Source of the DNA: Phylloscopus collybita
Lineage: Eukaryota; Chordata; Aves; Passeriformes; Phylloscopidae
NCBI GenBank assembly: GCA_027886175.1
Contig: JAJNNQ010000024.1
Span: 5,812,001 to 5,876,000 of the forward strand
Length of the DNA: 64,000 nt
Direction: 5' to 3'
Positions within the stretch are counted from its first letter, which is position 1. Each line of letters begins with the position of its first letter. Of the stretch, positions 25,205 to 38,105 are shown one piece after another. The notes beneath the pieces were generated by a model. That model did not search any database. It saw only the letters and a list, made by a program, of their open reading frames with translations, and was not told where the DNA came from. The position numbers were made by a program, and so were the translations under genes.

Positions 25205-26010
25205 AGGAAGAGGAGTGAGAAAAATGTGAGGAGCAGGCCTGTAGACACCAAGGTCAGTGGAGAAGGAGGCCAGGAGGTGCTCCAGGTGCCAAAGCTGAGA
25301 TTCCCCTGCAGCCCGTGGTGAGACCATGGTGAGGCAGCCGTGCCCCTGCAGGCCATGGGGGTCCATGGAGGAGCAGATTTCCACCTGCAGCTTGTGAGGA
25401 TCCCACCCTGGGTATACTTCTGGCAGGAGCTGTGACTCTGGGGAGGGATCCGTGCAGAAGTGTGTTTTCTGGCAGAACCACACTGGAACAGTCTGTTCCT
25501 GAAAGGAACAGAGATGGAAAGCACCCATGCTGGAGCAGTTCATGCAGAACTGCAGGCTGTGGGAAGGACCCACACTGGAGCAGTGTGTGAAGGACCCTAT
25601 CCCATGGTAAGGACCTTGCTGAAATAGAGGAACTGTGTGAAGGAGGAGTGGTGGAGGTGAAGAGGTGTGAAGTGATCCCCAAACCCCATTCCCCACCCCG
25701 CTGCACTGCTGGGGCCAGGGGATATGAGGTAAATCTGTGAAGAAGAGGGAGTGAGAGCAAAGGTGGTTTCAATTTTGTTTTTTATTTCTCATTGCCCTAC
25801 TCTGCTATTAATTGCTAATAAATGAAATTAACTTCCCCAAGTCAAGTCTGCTTTGCCCATGACACTAACCAGTGATATCCCTGTTCTTATCTTGACCCAT
25901 GAACTTTTCCATCATATTTTCTCCCCCTGTTGTTCTGAGGAGGGGGAGTGAGAGAGCGTCTGGCTGGGCACTGTCAGGTGGCAGCCAGCCAAGGTCAATG
26001 CACCAGGCAA
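25205..26010 (+). mobile_element. Endogenous retroviral LTR, apparently solo (avian ERVL-like)
   Basis: The block has the layout of a common avian LTR: imperfect repeated phrases 'CACTGGAGCAG' and 'CATGCTGGAGCAG', a GC-rich middle with 'CCCCATTCCCCACCC', an AATAAA at 25817-25822 followed by 'CTTCCCCAAGTCAAGTCTG', and a terminal part with 'GAGGAGGGGGAGTGAGAGAG' and 'CAGCCAGCCAAGGTCAA'. No internal gag, pol or env sequence adjoins it and no second copy was seen, so it is probably a solo LTR. The long minus-strand ORFs across it come from its low-stop GC-rich repeats. Family assignment is from memory of bird repeats and is approximate. Confidence 0.75.
25817..25822 (+). promoter_or_regulatory. 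LTR polyadenylation signal (AATAAA)
   Basis: This canonical hexamer sits at the expected place in the last quarter of the LTR, supporting plus-strand orientation of the element. Confidence 0.6.
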
Positions 26011-26199
26011 GGCTTAGTCACCAGCAGAGCTGTAACAGGAACGAGGATGCCGTAAACATCGGGTCCTGCATTATTAAGGCGTTTTTATGCTGATGGTCCC
26101 TCTCTAGGTCTTCTGACTTTTAATCTCATCACTGCGTACTGAGCTCTGAAAATTTCATATCCACTCATTCTATTCTCTCAGCTGTCAATAAGTACTGCT

Positions 26200-26850
26200 G
26201 AGCAAACAAGGCTAAGTGCTTTTGGGATCGATTTTTGTCTTACTTCTGCCACAGTCCGACAGCGTTTATATTGTCATTTCGTAACGTTCACATCTAGCTG
26301 TGCTTATATTTTAGATTTCCATGTGTACGTCTGAAAAGGAAACCATGGACAAGCCTCCTGAAATCGTCTGTGTGTTAGATTTATGATGTCTGAAGAGTTC
26401 AACCCCCTCTTCTGTGCAAAACATGCGGCCACATGCTGCAGAACAACGTGCTTAGTACATGAATGTCTTGTAACTCACTCCATCTCTGTGAGAGGAGTGT
26501 TGTGTGGAATGAACAGACGAGCAAGCCAGCTACTAAAAGGCTCCGGTCTGGCTGCTCATCTTTTTGTGCAACTCGCTTGAAATATTCAAATCAGGAAGAT
26601 TGGAATCCAGTGCCATCAGTCAGTGTATTGTTAGGGCTGCCTCCTTAATCAGGCCAGTTAGTGCCTGCAAAGCTCTGATACCCTCAGGAGCACTGCCTGC
26701 CTCCGGGTCTGAATATCTACCAGCTACACTTAGTATCGCATCCTTCATCACTGTCATTCTTGTGTAATCAACAGTGGCTGCCAATTTCATGCTGCTATAG
26801 ATAGTAAAAAATAAAAATGTACACCTATATGCAAACATCTTGATTCATAG
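26200..26850. other. Candidate conserved non-coding element
   Basis: High-complexity, non-repetitive sequence with scattered CpG (TCGATTTTTG, TCCGACAGCG, CGTAACGTTC, GGCTCCGGTC) and AT-rich homeodomain-like cores, bounded by the LTR on the left and AT-rich sequence on the right. It contains no ORF that I believe is coding; a 72-codon minus-strand frame at 26620-26838 looks protein-like but has no recognised family. Conservation is inferred from texture only. Confidence 0.25.
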
Positions 26851-26861
26851 GTACATTGCTC

Positions 26862-26874
26862 TGTGTGTGTGTGT
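26862..26874. repeat. Short (TG) microsatellite
   Basis: About six TG units at the right edge of the candidate conserved element. Confidence 0.8.
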
Positions 26875-28754
26875 AGCTATGAATATACACAGGAAAAGTA
26901 AGTTTTTTTTTCCTTGAGAAATTAATTTCTTAATCATTTCCCATCAACATAACATCTCATTATATATAAATGTTGTGAAAGACCTTATAAGACAGATAGA
27001 CACATGAGGGATAAAATGAAAAGTTGCTGTGGAAACCATAACCTGAAATAAATCTTTCTTCTGTGCACTTGAAATTCCAGTCTTTGTCTTCTATTAGAAT
27101 ATTGTTTGCATATCATTTCCCTCTTTTAGAAAGAATCTGAATTTCTGATACACAAATGGAAATCCCATCTTGACAGTGATTATAAAGTGCATCTCAGACT
27201 AATGGAATTTTTTTCCCTCTCCTGTGAGTATTTTAAGCTTTTCTCTTGTCCTGGTATCAGCCTGGTGTAAGGCAGGAAAAATTGTAATCCCTGTTGGTCA
27301 GTACTGCCCACATCTGACCAGCTGCAGCAGTTTCAAACTGATGATAATAACGCCTTAGTTGGAACTAATTTTGGTGTAGGAGACAGCTTGGGGTAGGGTG
27401 TAGAGGAGAGAATAAGAAACACATAGAAGATGCTAAGGCAGAGAGCAAACACAAAACATTCTTTAGGTCTCAGCTTGCAGCTGTCATCATCCCTCTGTAG
27501 CTCATTGTAGAAAAACACATTTCAAATAGGGCCTGTCAAACGAGCAGAAAGAGATTTGAGCTCTGGTGTGGAGGGGCTGGATCACACCAGAGCTGCTGTC
27601 CATGTTCTGTCCTTGGGGCTCTCCTGTAGCTGTTGTTTTCTGCAGTCATCTGTTGGCAGATGCATTCACACAGCGTTAGCCTGGGTCAGGAATGTGCTTT
27701 TGAAAAGAAACTCCCAGTGGTCCCGTGCTCCCTGCGCGGGGTTGGTATTGTCCAGCAGCCTTGGAGCACACAGCAAACGCTGCACCTTTTCTGCAGCGCC
27801 CCAGGGGATCACCTAATGCTCTCCAGCTGCTCACGGGTGTTCAGCTCACAGGATCAGGCCAGAGCTAGCCCAAAATATAATCCCCCAACCCGTGCTGTGC
27901 TCTGTCAAATCACTCCTGCTGAGCTACGCAGCTGATGAGATAAACTTAGTTTTTGTTAAACAAGCTCTCCCTGCACTGTGATTTTTTTGAAATCTGTTTT
28001 GTATGCAAGAAATAACTTCAGCATCAGCTCCAAGAAGGCACTGAAAAACAGCAGTTTGCTGTGCTCATGTACTGAAGGTCTTTCTTGATCACACAAAGGA
28101 TATGCGTGAAAAAGATGGGGCCAACTATTCGAGTGTGCTCCTGTGATTTTCAGCCTAGCAAAAAGCATTGGGGCCTGATTCTTGACCTGCTAAAATTGGA
28201 TTGCTTGGGAAGAAAACATAGCAGCCATGGCTTCATGTAGGCATTATTGCTGGCTAAGCCTCCCATTTTCTTCACAAATGCTGAAATACCACAAAGAATT
28301 ATTTAAGAGCAATCTGCACAATTATTTGCAAATGGATTAGTCCGATTTCCCTTATTCAGTAGTTACACATATATAAATATATACATTAAGGAACTGGCAT
28401 AGAATTTCTATTGTTATTGCCCAACAGCTTGCATTTGAAAAGTCATTGTGCTTAAGTGCAAATGGAGAATTAGCATATCTGTGAAGTATAAGGAAGGTGT
28501 GTGTGTGAGTGACAAAATACGTGTAAAAAGCCAAATTCCTGGAATACATCTACTAGATGCAATGTCAAGGCCAGTCCCACATCTGGAGTTCACCCTCAGC
28601 AAACATTTTTTTTAGATACAGACACTGCCTGATGGGTAGGCAATTCTTCTGCCCTTCCAGTTTTAGTACCATCAGTCTGGTAGATTTTGATGGAATTGGG
28701 TCTGAATCAGTACTTGAATGCCCCTGTGGTGTCTTATGCTCTGCCTATGGAATC

Positions 28755-28808
28755 AGATGAACTTCGGGGTCCCCCTCCAACACAAACCATTCTATGATTC
28801 TGTGATTT
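28755..28808 (+). mobile_element. Short CR1 3' tail fragment
   Basis: The ending 'CAAACCATTCTATGATTCTG' plus 'TGATT' is the CR1 terminal repeat. Only some 50 bases are recognisable; the sequence just upstream may be a decayed continuation. Confidence 0.6.
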
Positions 28809-31800
28809 GAATGAGGAGCTGGCTGTGAAAAAAAGCCCAGACATTGTGAAACACATCTCTTTTTTTCCAGCAACACAGAAGAACATTCTGGAGATGGCTT
28901 GAGACTGTTTTCACTTTGTGTAATATTTTACAGGATGGATCAGTGGCCAGAAGAGAAAAGAGCATAGAAAACCACAGCTATCTGACCCTTTGAAAACCTT
29001 GCTCAGAGTCTTACAGTCAAGGGTTTAGGACTTTGTGAGATGGAGGTTTCATTTGAATCATCTCTTATCAGCCACTGATAAACCTGCCCTCCATAATTAT
29101 TTCAATGTCTTTTAATCTTATTTATGTTTTTAATCTAAAATATAAGATGCAGCATGAATTCCACAAATTTAATTACCTTCTGTGAAAAAATATTTATGCT
29201 GGTGGTTGAAACCCACTTCTTGGTAGTGAAATGCTGAGAGGAGGAGGCGTTACTGTGGTGAGGCAGAAGAAAACAATCAACAAGTACCAAAAGAAACAGT
29301 AGTGGCAAAGAAAAGGAGCAAAGCACCTCACTCCAAAAGAGAGGCAAGAGTCAGGAAGAGGGATAAGTAGGGAAAGGACCTCAAAGATTTCCACCTGCCC
29401 TCAAAAGGGAGTGTAAACAACCCTGGCTAAGGAAAAATTGGTCAGGTTTTCACTGGTGAGTGGGAGACTCATGAACCACATCTCTGAGGAAGGACTAGGA
29501 CAGGGTGTTGAGGCTGAAAAAGATTCTGAAGGTCATAGGAAGGATCAACAGTAGATTTTTCCCTGTTAAAAAAAACTGTCAATGCCCAAAGGGAATAAAA
29601 AAAAAAAAACTGTGTGAAAGTTATTCAAGAAAGACTTGCTTTAGGTGAAATTTGGTAAAATACATTGAAAGGAAGGACAGAAAAGTTCCTCCAGATCGCT
29701 GCAGTCAGTGCAAGGAGTGGTTAGAAGGAAAAGCCATTCAAAGGGGATTCATCTGAGGGTGGATAATGCTGAAGACACAGCTTCCTGGGATCCCACTTAA
29801 CAAGACTTGTGAAAAGAAATCTAAATAAAGAAATGAATAAAATTGTTTGGAAGAGTAGTGAAGTCCTTACAGCTATTTTTATAATACAAGGAGAAGGAGA
29901 AAAGGGAGTAAAACTGCTGCCAACTGTAGTTAAGTAGGCAATATCAATATCAAGGTATTTGCTTTTATATGCCTAGAAAGTATGGCCAGCAGACAACAGA
30001 TATGGTGCTCACACCAAGTGTTTATTGCAGGTGGTGTTAGAGCAGGAAACTGAATATCATCATTAACTACATCAACAACATCAATTACATTGAGGTGAAG
30101 AGCAGCGGTGATTATTACATGACAGGAGCAATCATGTTGGAAATGGGCTGTACAGAAATGATAGAATAATGATTTTAAAGGTATTGGAGGAGTAGAAACA
30201 TATTTTAAAGATGTTAAGAAAAAAAAAAGTGGTAATGTGGATAATGCCGATCAGTTTCCGTCAGAATTATTCCAGGAAAAGATGTCAAAGGAAGCCCTCC
30301 TGGGATAGACCGGGGAGTTGAATTTGGATGCAAATAAAGAATTACTGAATGCTTTTAGAGAGTGAAATACTCCAGAGATTTGCATCACAGGAAATTTTCT
30401 TAGTCATCCAGACTGAAAACCATTAGCAATCGTATGCCACAGGAGTGACAACAGAAGATCTATTTAACTCCACAGTCAATGAACCAGGGGCTGATATGAC
30501 TTAAAAATTTGTTTCTGAGACTAACACTAACAACTTAGAGGAGATAGTTGTAGAAAAAACCCTTGAGTGAGCAAGTGAGGTTGATTTAGTTGATGTGACC
30601 TGGAACATGTGTATGTGATCTTAGTTTAAAAAGGAAAAATCATGCATAACTAGGGGGAACTTAATAGTGAAGAATGGACCAAAAAGATCAAGATTTAATT
30701 TTAAATGAACCCAGGGATTTCTTTATGTTAAATGCGTAGAGATATTGGGAACTTCTCTTCTAAACCAAAGGAAACATCAGCCCAGCCAGCTCTGGAAATA
30801 TGGGTAAATTCTATTGAAATGGACATTAGGAACACAGGGAAACCCTGCAAGGATGGGGAAAGATGATTGCCCTGCAAAAAGGCCCGTCCTAAGGATCAAG
30901 AAGCTCAGGGAATTGCCAACAGCTGTGCAATTGCACAGCTGGTCTTGCAAAATACCTTTAATTGCTAAGCAGGGGGCTTGCTAGGTTTTGGGCAAGAAAA
31001 GTTGTGGTGGGAGCAGCCCTGAGCCCCAGATCTCACGTTGTGTCCCTGTGGGATCTCGTGGGGTTGGAGTTTGGAGTCACGGACAGCCAGGGCTCTTTAA
31101 GGTAGGAAAAGGGTGTGTGGGGGTAAGGGCTGCTACAGAGAAACATTGGGAGCTTTTTCTGTAGAAGCATTCTGGTCCAAATTAGCTTTTGGTACCTGAC
31201 AAGGCCAGGGCTCTGTGTTAGCTCAGACACTCCTGTGATATGAGGCACCTATTTGAGGCAGAAGGGGGTCAGTCTGGGCAGTGAAAAGCCTTGAGAAGTG
31301 ATGCAAACAAAGTCTTTTATTGCAAAGCATTAAGAAATGTTAATTATCAGTCTCATCAGTAATTTGGTGTGTGATGGTTTCACACCAGAGGATTCAGCAG
31401 CTGTTTGGGCAGAGATGGGAATGAATCTGCGTTGATGCAAGGTAGACATTCAGTGTGACTCCCATATGTTTTCTGTGTCCATTCTTTGGGAGTGTGGGGG
31501 GGATAAACAGACACAACAAAAATCACCCCCTGCCTAAGGAGGATGTGACCCTCCTCAAATCCTGTGGTGGCTGTATCTGGATCAGAAAACTGCTGGATGT
31601 GGTAAGAGCTTGATGTCTGCTTGATGTGTGGAAGATCACACCCTCCTTCAGGGTACCAGGTGGCAGCCTGAGGAGCCATCTCAGTGTGATGTTGAATGGA
31701 CAGAGTGAAAATTTGATTGTGGCTTTCCAAAGAAACTGCTTAACATTTTTTCCTACTGGCTTCATGCAGATTTTCCTCATGTGAAATAATTTTTCACTTT

Positions 31801-33128
31801 CCCCCACCTCTGAAAGCACAAGCTGAGTACAGCCTTGGTTGTTTGCACTGATTGCTCACAGAGGCTCTGATGGTTTTTGCTTTGTTTTACCTTAAAATCC
31901 CACTTGTTTGAGTCCTGGTTTTGGTGTTTGGCTTACTCTGTGTTCCTGGATTTTAAATGATTGAAAACCCAGTGGATCTGACATCACAGATGTTCATGGC
32001 AAATTAAGCAAATCTCAGTTGTTCTATTTTCTGAAGCCCCAGCTATGACTTCAAACAGTAAAGGTTAACCATAAAGAGACTAGCCAAAAATAATAAAATT
32101 CTATATTCTTTCATCAAATCTCTACTCTAGACACTGCACTTTTATGTCTAAGGAGCTCCCTTGCTTGTTTCCTGACTTTAACATTTTACAGACTTTTAAA
32201 AAAGACATAATGAAGCCTAAGGAGAGAATCAAATAATGTCATAGTAGGTGAGGAGACTTGGGTTTAATTCTTTGCAGCTGTTTTCTTTTGTGATCTTGGG
32301 CAATGATTTCTCCTTCTCAGTCTCTCTCTTTGTTACTTTGTTATTTTTTATTTTTTATCTCTAAGGACACAGAACAAAGAAAACTTTCTTGTTTCTCCGC
32401 ATGTGCATTATTTTAATTACTATAAAAAACAATGAAGAGCTCAGACAGTAAAGCAAGGGGATTGTGTTAAATACAAGAGAGGGGGAAAAAAAATAAACCC
32501 AAAGCCACTCTGAGGCTCCTGACTTAAGGCTGGATTGTTTAAATATTTCTATCAATTTGTTGTGCCCTCTGTGAACATGGGAAGAAGTGAAGACACCAAT
32601 AACATCTGCCTCTTACTGGCTTAGAGATCCAACCTCTGCTGCCAACTCAAACCTTGGTCTCACTTTTACAAATATCTTTGCAACTGCTAATCTCTGATGT
32701 TGAAAAAGACTGTAGAAAACACACCCACCTGTGAAACAGAAGTGTAGAATGAAATGGCTTTTTCTTTTTCTGTTTTTTTTGTGGATTTTTTTTTTGGTTG
32801 ATGGTGTTATTAAAATAGAAAATTAATGAATTCCTCTTGTCTTACTTGAGTTTTGTGCCTAGATTGCTACAACTTGGGCTTATTAACAACTTTGAAAAGG
32901 AGATGAGTAGATCAGCAAGGAAATGGCACATCACACTGATTCCCCCATAACTATCAAGACCGTCCACAAATGGTGCTGGCTGACACCTTTGGATTTAATG
33001 AACCTCAGGCAGAAGCAGCCTGGAAAGAACCTGCAACATCTAGACAAAACAGCCACTGACAGGACAAACTGCTGGCTGATAGTGCTGTCATTCAGATGAA
33101 TGTCTGGTTTATTGTCAGTGGTGTGGTG

Positions 33129-33169
33129 TTTTTTTTTTGTTTTTTTTTTTTTTTGTTTTTTTTTTTTAG
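33129..33169. repeat. T-rich low-complexity tract with single G interruptions
   Basis: Runs of T separated by G in the order T-runs, G, T-runs, G, T-runs. No coding content. Confidence 0.9.
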
Positions 33170-34791
33170 CCTTTTTTGGGACAAGGTAACATCTGTATTT
33201 CTGTCCCTGCAAAAAAAGCCCAGGTGCTTGACTTTGCTCTTTTGACACACTTGGAAATGTGCAAATGGAAAAGCACGTGAATTTGTGGGCAGTAATTCTG
33301 CATCTAGAAGTTATGTATCAGCCTCTGGCTGCCTTGTGGTCTGTGAAGCCTCTCTCAGCAGTGAGCCACCTGTGAAGAAGTGGGTTGTACTGAAGTAGAA
33401 GATCATGGTGATGGGGTTAGAGCAAGGAAATGACTACAGTGTGGGGGATGTAGTGTGAAAGAAGAAAATAGATATACACCTCTAAAGACCAGGGAGGAAA
33501 TGGTAGCACATGTTAGTCTTTTGCTGCATTAATAAAGGATTGTTTTGTATTTATATTTTGGGCTACTAAGCAGTGCTTTATGTGTATAGACAGCCAGATC
33601 AGAAAATGCATTGCTGAGGGCAGTGATACTCCTCATTCCATTCCTGACAACAAAGGCCAGAGATACCTGGACCATATTCATGGTCGGCATTTTTTCCACA
33701 GTGTGACACCAAGCAAAGGGCAAACTGGACTAATTGGTCAGCAGGGGACTTCCTTGTATGAACAAGGCCCCCAAAAGGCTCAGAAGTGACCATACTTCAA
33801 TGACAGCAAGCAGTGTTTGTATTTCAGAGGAAGGACTAGAGGGAGGTGCCTGCCATCATCCTTGGCTGTGTGTTTGGGCTGGCTGTTCCCTGGCTGCAGT
33901 GACCTCAGCCCTGCGTCACTGTGAGCCAGCATGTCCCCACGCTGTCCTTCTGCAGCTGCTGCTGGGACACCAGCTCAGATGACACACAGAGAGGCCTCTT
34001 GGGAGGGTGCTCTCTCCCTGGGTGCTGGATTGTGGATTTCACTCATTCTGGCTGTGCTCCAAGCCACACTCAGCAGACTGGCTCACCATCAGTCTTCCTT
34101 ACCAGCACCTGGGGAAGCTCCTGTCCTTATTTGTTTCAGATCAACTTGCTTCATTTCACCTCAGGGCCTTTGAGAGGTACCTTGTGTGATGCAGAGATGA
34201 TCACTCATTTATGTCTGTGATCTCCTGCCATGTTGGTGACAATGTCTGAACTTCCCTGCAACAGCAAGGAAACTCCAGGAGATGCATATGAGCAAGGAGA
34301 CCTCCCATGCCAGAACATTTGTCTGGATACATCATGGAGTGACAGAAAGAATTAAATTGACACTTGCTTATTATATGCTGAACTACTGCAGGCAGAAAGA
34401 GTCCCTGTGATATTTTTGCATCAAACAAATGTTGAATATTGTGAAGAGCACTATCTGGCAAGAAATCCTACTCACAGGTTTCTGGGCAATTGAATAGGAG
34501 GATGTGGTTTGCACCACCTGATGACCACGCTGAATTGCAGGGTTACTGTTTGTACATCTCCCCAAACAACCTGAAAATGTGAATACTATTTAAAACTAGC
34601 TTGTCTTGTGGGTGTCTGAATATCTGTAATTACTACCTCTATAGCAATATATACCACAGCAGAAGGGAATGAGATAGGATCATACTGCCACTGTGTATTC
34701 CCTTGGAAATGCAGCATAAAGAACTGTAACTGGCCTCACAGTTGTGATGAAAGATTTGGATTGATTTTTTTGATCCTGTTATTTTTGTGGG

Positions 34792-34855
34792 GTTTTTTTT
34801 TAAATTTTTTTTATTTTCTTTTTTTTCTTTCTCTTTTTCTTTTTTTTCCCTCCCC
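34792..34855. repeat. Pyrimidine-rich low-complexity tract
   Basis: A mixture of T runs and TTTC or CTTT words. It creates long lysine- and arginine-rich frames on the minus strand that are not genes. Confidence 0.85.
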
Positions 34856-36594
34856 CTTAGAATTGAACAAAACTTGGAAAGAAGTTTCCAGGTCTAGTGA
34901 AGTTGTTTGTATGTAGGTTTTTTTTGTTTTGTTCATTTGTTTCTTTGTTTTGTTTGTTTTCTGTCTGTATGACAGTGAAGAAAGCATATAGAACAGAAAA
35001 AAGATGTTGAGAGAAGCACAGGAGTCAGAAAATCTGTCATAATTTTTCTTTCTGCTTTGCAAAGTAGCTCAAGTACTTCTGTGGCTTTTGTGCTGCCTAT
35101 ATTTAAAAAAAGAAGAAAAATAAAATTCAAGCTGCAAGTGAATTTCATAAACAATTCTAGATTCACTTTTCCAGAAACAGGAATGGAATTGGACAGCTGA
35201 CAAGAACCAACTGAAGCACTTGGTGTATAAATCAATGGTTAGGCAATGCAAGAAAGACAATTTCTTAACATGAAAAATGCCAGGGGAATTAGAGAGAGTC
35301 CTTACAGCTCCTGAGTTCTTCTCTGGCTCAGAAAAAAATCTGCCATCATGAATCCCTTACACTTGGTAATTTCTAACTCTGAAAAGGATTGTTTGTGACA
35401 CTTCAGCTCTATGTTTGTGTACAAATATTTGTGTGGCCCCTTTGTGTTTCTTTGTGTATATATTCTGGTCTCAGCTGAGGCTTTAAAGCTCCTCTCCTCA
35501 GTACCCAGAGTATGCATTGATGTACTGTTGCCCAGTATTCCACCAAATTCAGACATGCTGTTGATAGAATTTCACAGAAAAATGTATGAAGAGAGTAAGA
35601 TTTCAATTATTCACAGTTCAGCATGATTTCTCTTTCCTAGAGTGAAATTCCAGTCATTGACCACTTTCTAATTCCAGACCATAATTCTCCACTGCCCTGT
35701 GCTTTGCTTTGTCCTTGTGCAGTATGAGAGGGGCTACAGATTTTGGAAATTAGGAAGTTTTGGACACTTTACACAGTACTATGAAATATCAGAAAAGTGG
35801 TAAAGAGCAACTGTGAACAAAACCTCTACTCCAGTAACTACAAAGAAGTCCAAATCAAAAATAGTTATAATTAATGTAATTACTTTAAATAGAGAAGTAA
35901 GTGGTTATTTCTGTAGTGCTTGGTCTTGTTCATGAATACTTAGAATTGAATCCTGAAATAAACCAAATAATACATCAGAAAAAACCAGCTTCTCCAGAAA
36001 CCACCTTAGAAGCTTCTACCTGTCACGTGTGCCTTTATTATTGTGTTATCAGCTCCCCTGATCTCTGGTGATTTGTAATTTTTTTCTCCCTTATGTACAT
36101 TTTTCAACTGCATAAGTGTTCCTGCATATCACTTCAAATTACAGTCTTTTCTGACCTTTGCTTGGGAGGTTGTACACACACTGCTGAACTCTCCAGACTT
36201 GCCAACTTAATTGGAATGCCCTGGAGTCTCATTCAGTTCAAAAAAATGTTACTTACCGCCTCAGTCTTGAAGCAGCCATGAGAGGGAACAAATGTCACGC
36301 TCCCTTTCTTGGAAACCTCCACTGCCTCTGGCACCTGGCTGTCCCAGGAGCCTCATGCTACGGGACTATTAACCTAGAGGAAAGCTATATTGTGGCTCCC
36401 TTGTTCACCAACCCAGCCTTCAACCTGCTCTGTGCTCTGTGGCTCCTCTCAGGTTATTGTCCCAGTAATCATTCCTTGTGCGAATCAACATTTCTTCCTG
36501 AATTTTTTCTTCCTTTCGTGTGTGTGGCACACCAAGTCTCCAAATGAGCAGACACTGGGTGCACCAGGGACAGCAGCCGGGGTTGGCAGCCGGG

Positions 36595-37115
36595 ATTGAT
36601 TGTTCTGCTCTGCTCTGGTGTGGCCTTACCTCCAGTCCTGAGGGCAGTTTTGTGTGCCATGATATAAAAAAGACATGAAGCCACAGGAGAGTGTCCAAAG
36701 GATGGTGAAGGGCCTGGAGGGGAAGCCTTATGAGGAGTGGCTGAGGTCACTTGGAAAAGAGGAGACTGAGGGGAGACCTCATCGTGGTCCTCAGCACCCT
36801 CGTGAGGGGGACGCAGAGCAGCTGACACAGCTCTCTTCTCTCTGGTGTCCAGCCCTGAGGGAATGGCATGGAGATGTGCCAGGGAGGAAAAAGTGGCCTG
36901 GATGTCAGGAAAAGGCTCTTCACCCAGACAGTAGCTGTGCATTGGAACAGGTTCCACAGGAAAGTGGTCGTCAATCCAAGCCTGCCAGAGTCCAAGAAGT
37001 GCTTGGACAAAGCTTTTGGGCCCATGGTGTGATTGTTGGGGTGTGCAGGGCTAAGAGCTGGCCTCGATGATCCTTGCGGCTCCTTTACAGCTCAGGGTAT
37101 TTTAAGATTCTCTGA
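36595..37115 (+). mobile_element. CR1 LINE fragment, 3' portion
   Basis: The stretch from 'TGCTCTGCTCTGGTG' through 'GGGCCTGGAGGGGAAGCC' and 'GAGGAGACTGAGGGGAGACC' to 'CTCGATGATCCTTG' follows the 3' end of avian CR1 elements, which lack poly-A tails. It ends close to the degraded octamer tail near 37110 and carries internal deletions. ORFs on both strands here are remnants or chance reading frames, not genes. Confidence 0.85.
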
Positions 37116-37174
37116 TAAACCCTACTGAACGGGGATGCAGGCGGACATGGGGGTTCTGAGATCCTTGCTGGGAA

Positions 37175-37625
37175 AGGGGGGATCCCATGCTGATGGTTTC
37201 CCCACTTGCCGGCACCTTCGTTCCCACGTCAGGGATGTCGTGCTGGGGACACGGGGAGCGGGGCTCAGCTGCCAGCCGGGCCCACCCCGACCGGGAGGCT
37301 GTGTGGGGACGGCAGCCGGGGTTGGGAACCGCGGCCTCGTCCCCGAGCTCGGCGGGCAGGGAGCGGGAGCTCGGCCGGGGCCGCTGCCGGCCTCAGGTGC
37401 CGCTAGAGGGACCCGCCCGCCCGGGAAAAGGGAAAAGGCTCCGCGCCCCGGCTCATCCAGCGGCTCCAGGGCCTGGCACCGTGAGAACAGCCCCGAATCG
37501 CCCCCCGTTCCTCCTGTTCACCCCTCCCCTTGTACTCATGGTTTCTTGCCCGCCGAGGGGAGCTGGGGCTGCCCCCTGACGAGGGGGCTGAGGCAAAGCT
37601 GCTCCGTCCCGTGAGAGCCCAGCCC
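37175..37625. promoter_or_regulatory. Orphan CpG island
   Basis: About 450 bp of very GC-rich sequence with dense CpG (for example 'GAACCGCGGCCTCGTCCCCG', 'GCTCGGCCGGGGCCGCTGCC') stands out from an AT-rich, CpG-poor background. Islands like this usually mark promoters. It begins just after a CR1 fragment and is followed on the plus strand by a strong donor (AGG|GTGAGT at 37737). No known first exon was recognised on either strand. Confidence 0.75.
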
Positions 37626-38105
37626 TCAGTGAGAGACTGCTCCTTCCTCCTTCTCCCCTTTCTGTGCTGTGTTTCCCTGCCTGCACCTGAGTCAGTAATC
37701 CCTCGCTCCTCTTCGGTTTTCTTTGTACAGCTGAGGGTGAGTTGCTGATGATTCTTTACAGCAGGTAATCATTTCACAGCCTTCCTCGTTCCCCTGAAGG
37801 ATCTTTAAACAAGAGCTCCTTAGCCCAACTACACAAAATAAGTCAAACCCGCTACTGAAATAACTTTTTCCCTTCCCTTACAGTGTGCAGGGTGTTGTGG
37901 GTGAGAAGAGAGTGTGGCGTGGGGTGAATAGAAAGGGTGGTTCAGAGGAGTGTTGCTTGATTTATTTTCTCTTAAATCTGGACTGCGTCCTTCTATTTCT
38001 ATTTTATGCCCTATTTGCAGTTTTAGAGCTTGGAGGGTGTTTCAGTTGCTTTTTTGTTATTCTTCTCCAGTCAAGTGAAAGAGAGGAGTGCTGGAGTAAA
38101 TTGTT

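Larger units (their letters stand above)
26851..36594. other. Intergenic sequence, no gene recognised
   Basis: Contains the short CR1 tail at 28755 and the T-rich tracts listed separately. The part from about 29,400 to 31,260 differs in texture (purine-rich, many GAA and GGA words, then a GC-richer end) and could be an old interspersed repeat, but I cannot name it. No coding exon is supported. Confidence 0.5.

Noticed and set aside
25076..25696. 206-codon minus-strand ORF with proline- and histidine-rich product, plus overlapping frames
   Set aside because: It is the antisense of a GC-rich LTR with repeated phrases, and its end reads into an antisense CR1 fragment. Low stop density explains the length.
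36469..37070. ORFs of 131 and 162 codons on both strands
   Set aside because: Most of both frames lies in the CR1 fragment and follows its 3' non-coding consensus; the rest is flanking chance frame.
37135..37614. Proline-, glycine- and arginine-rich ORFs of 130-159 codons
   Set aside because: They coincide with the CpG island, where stop codons are rare. Several frames are open at once, which argues against coding.
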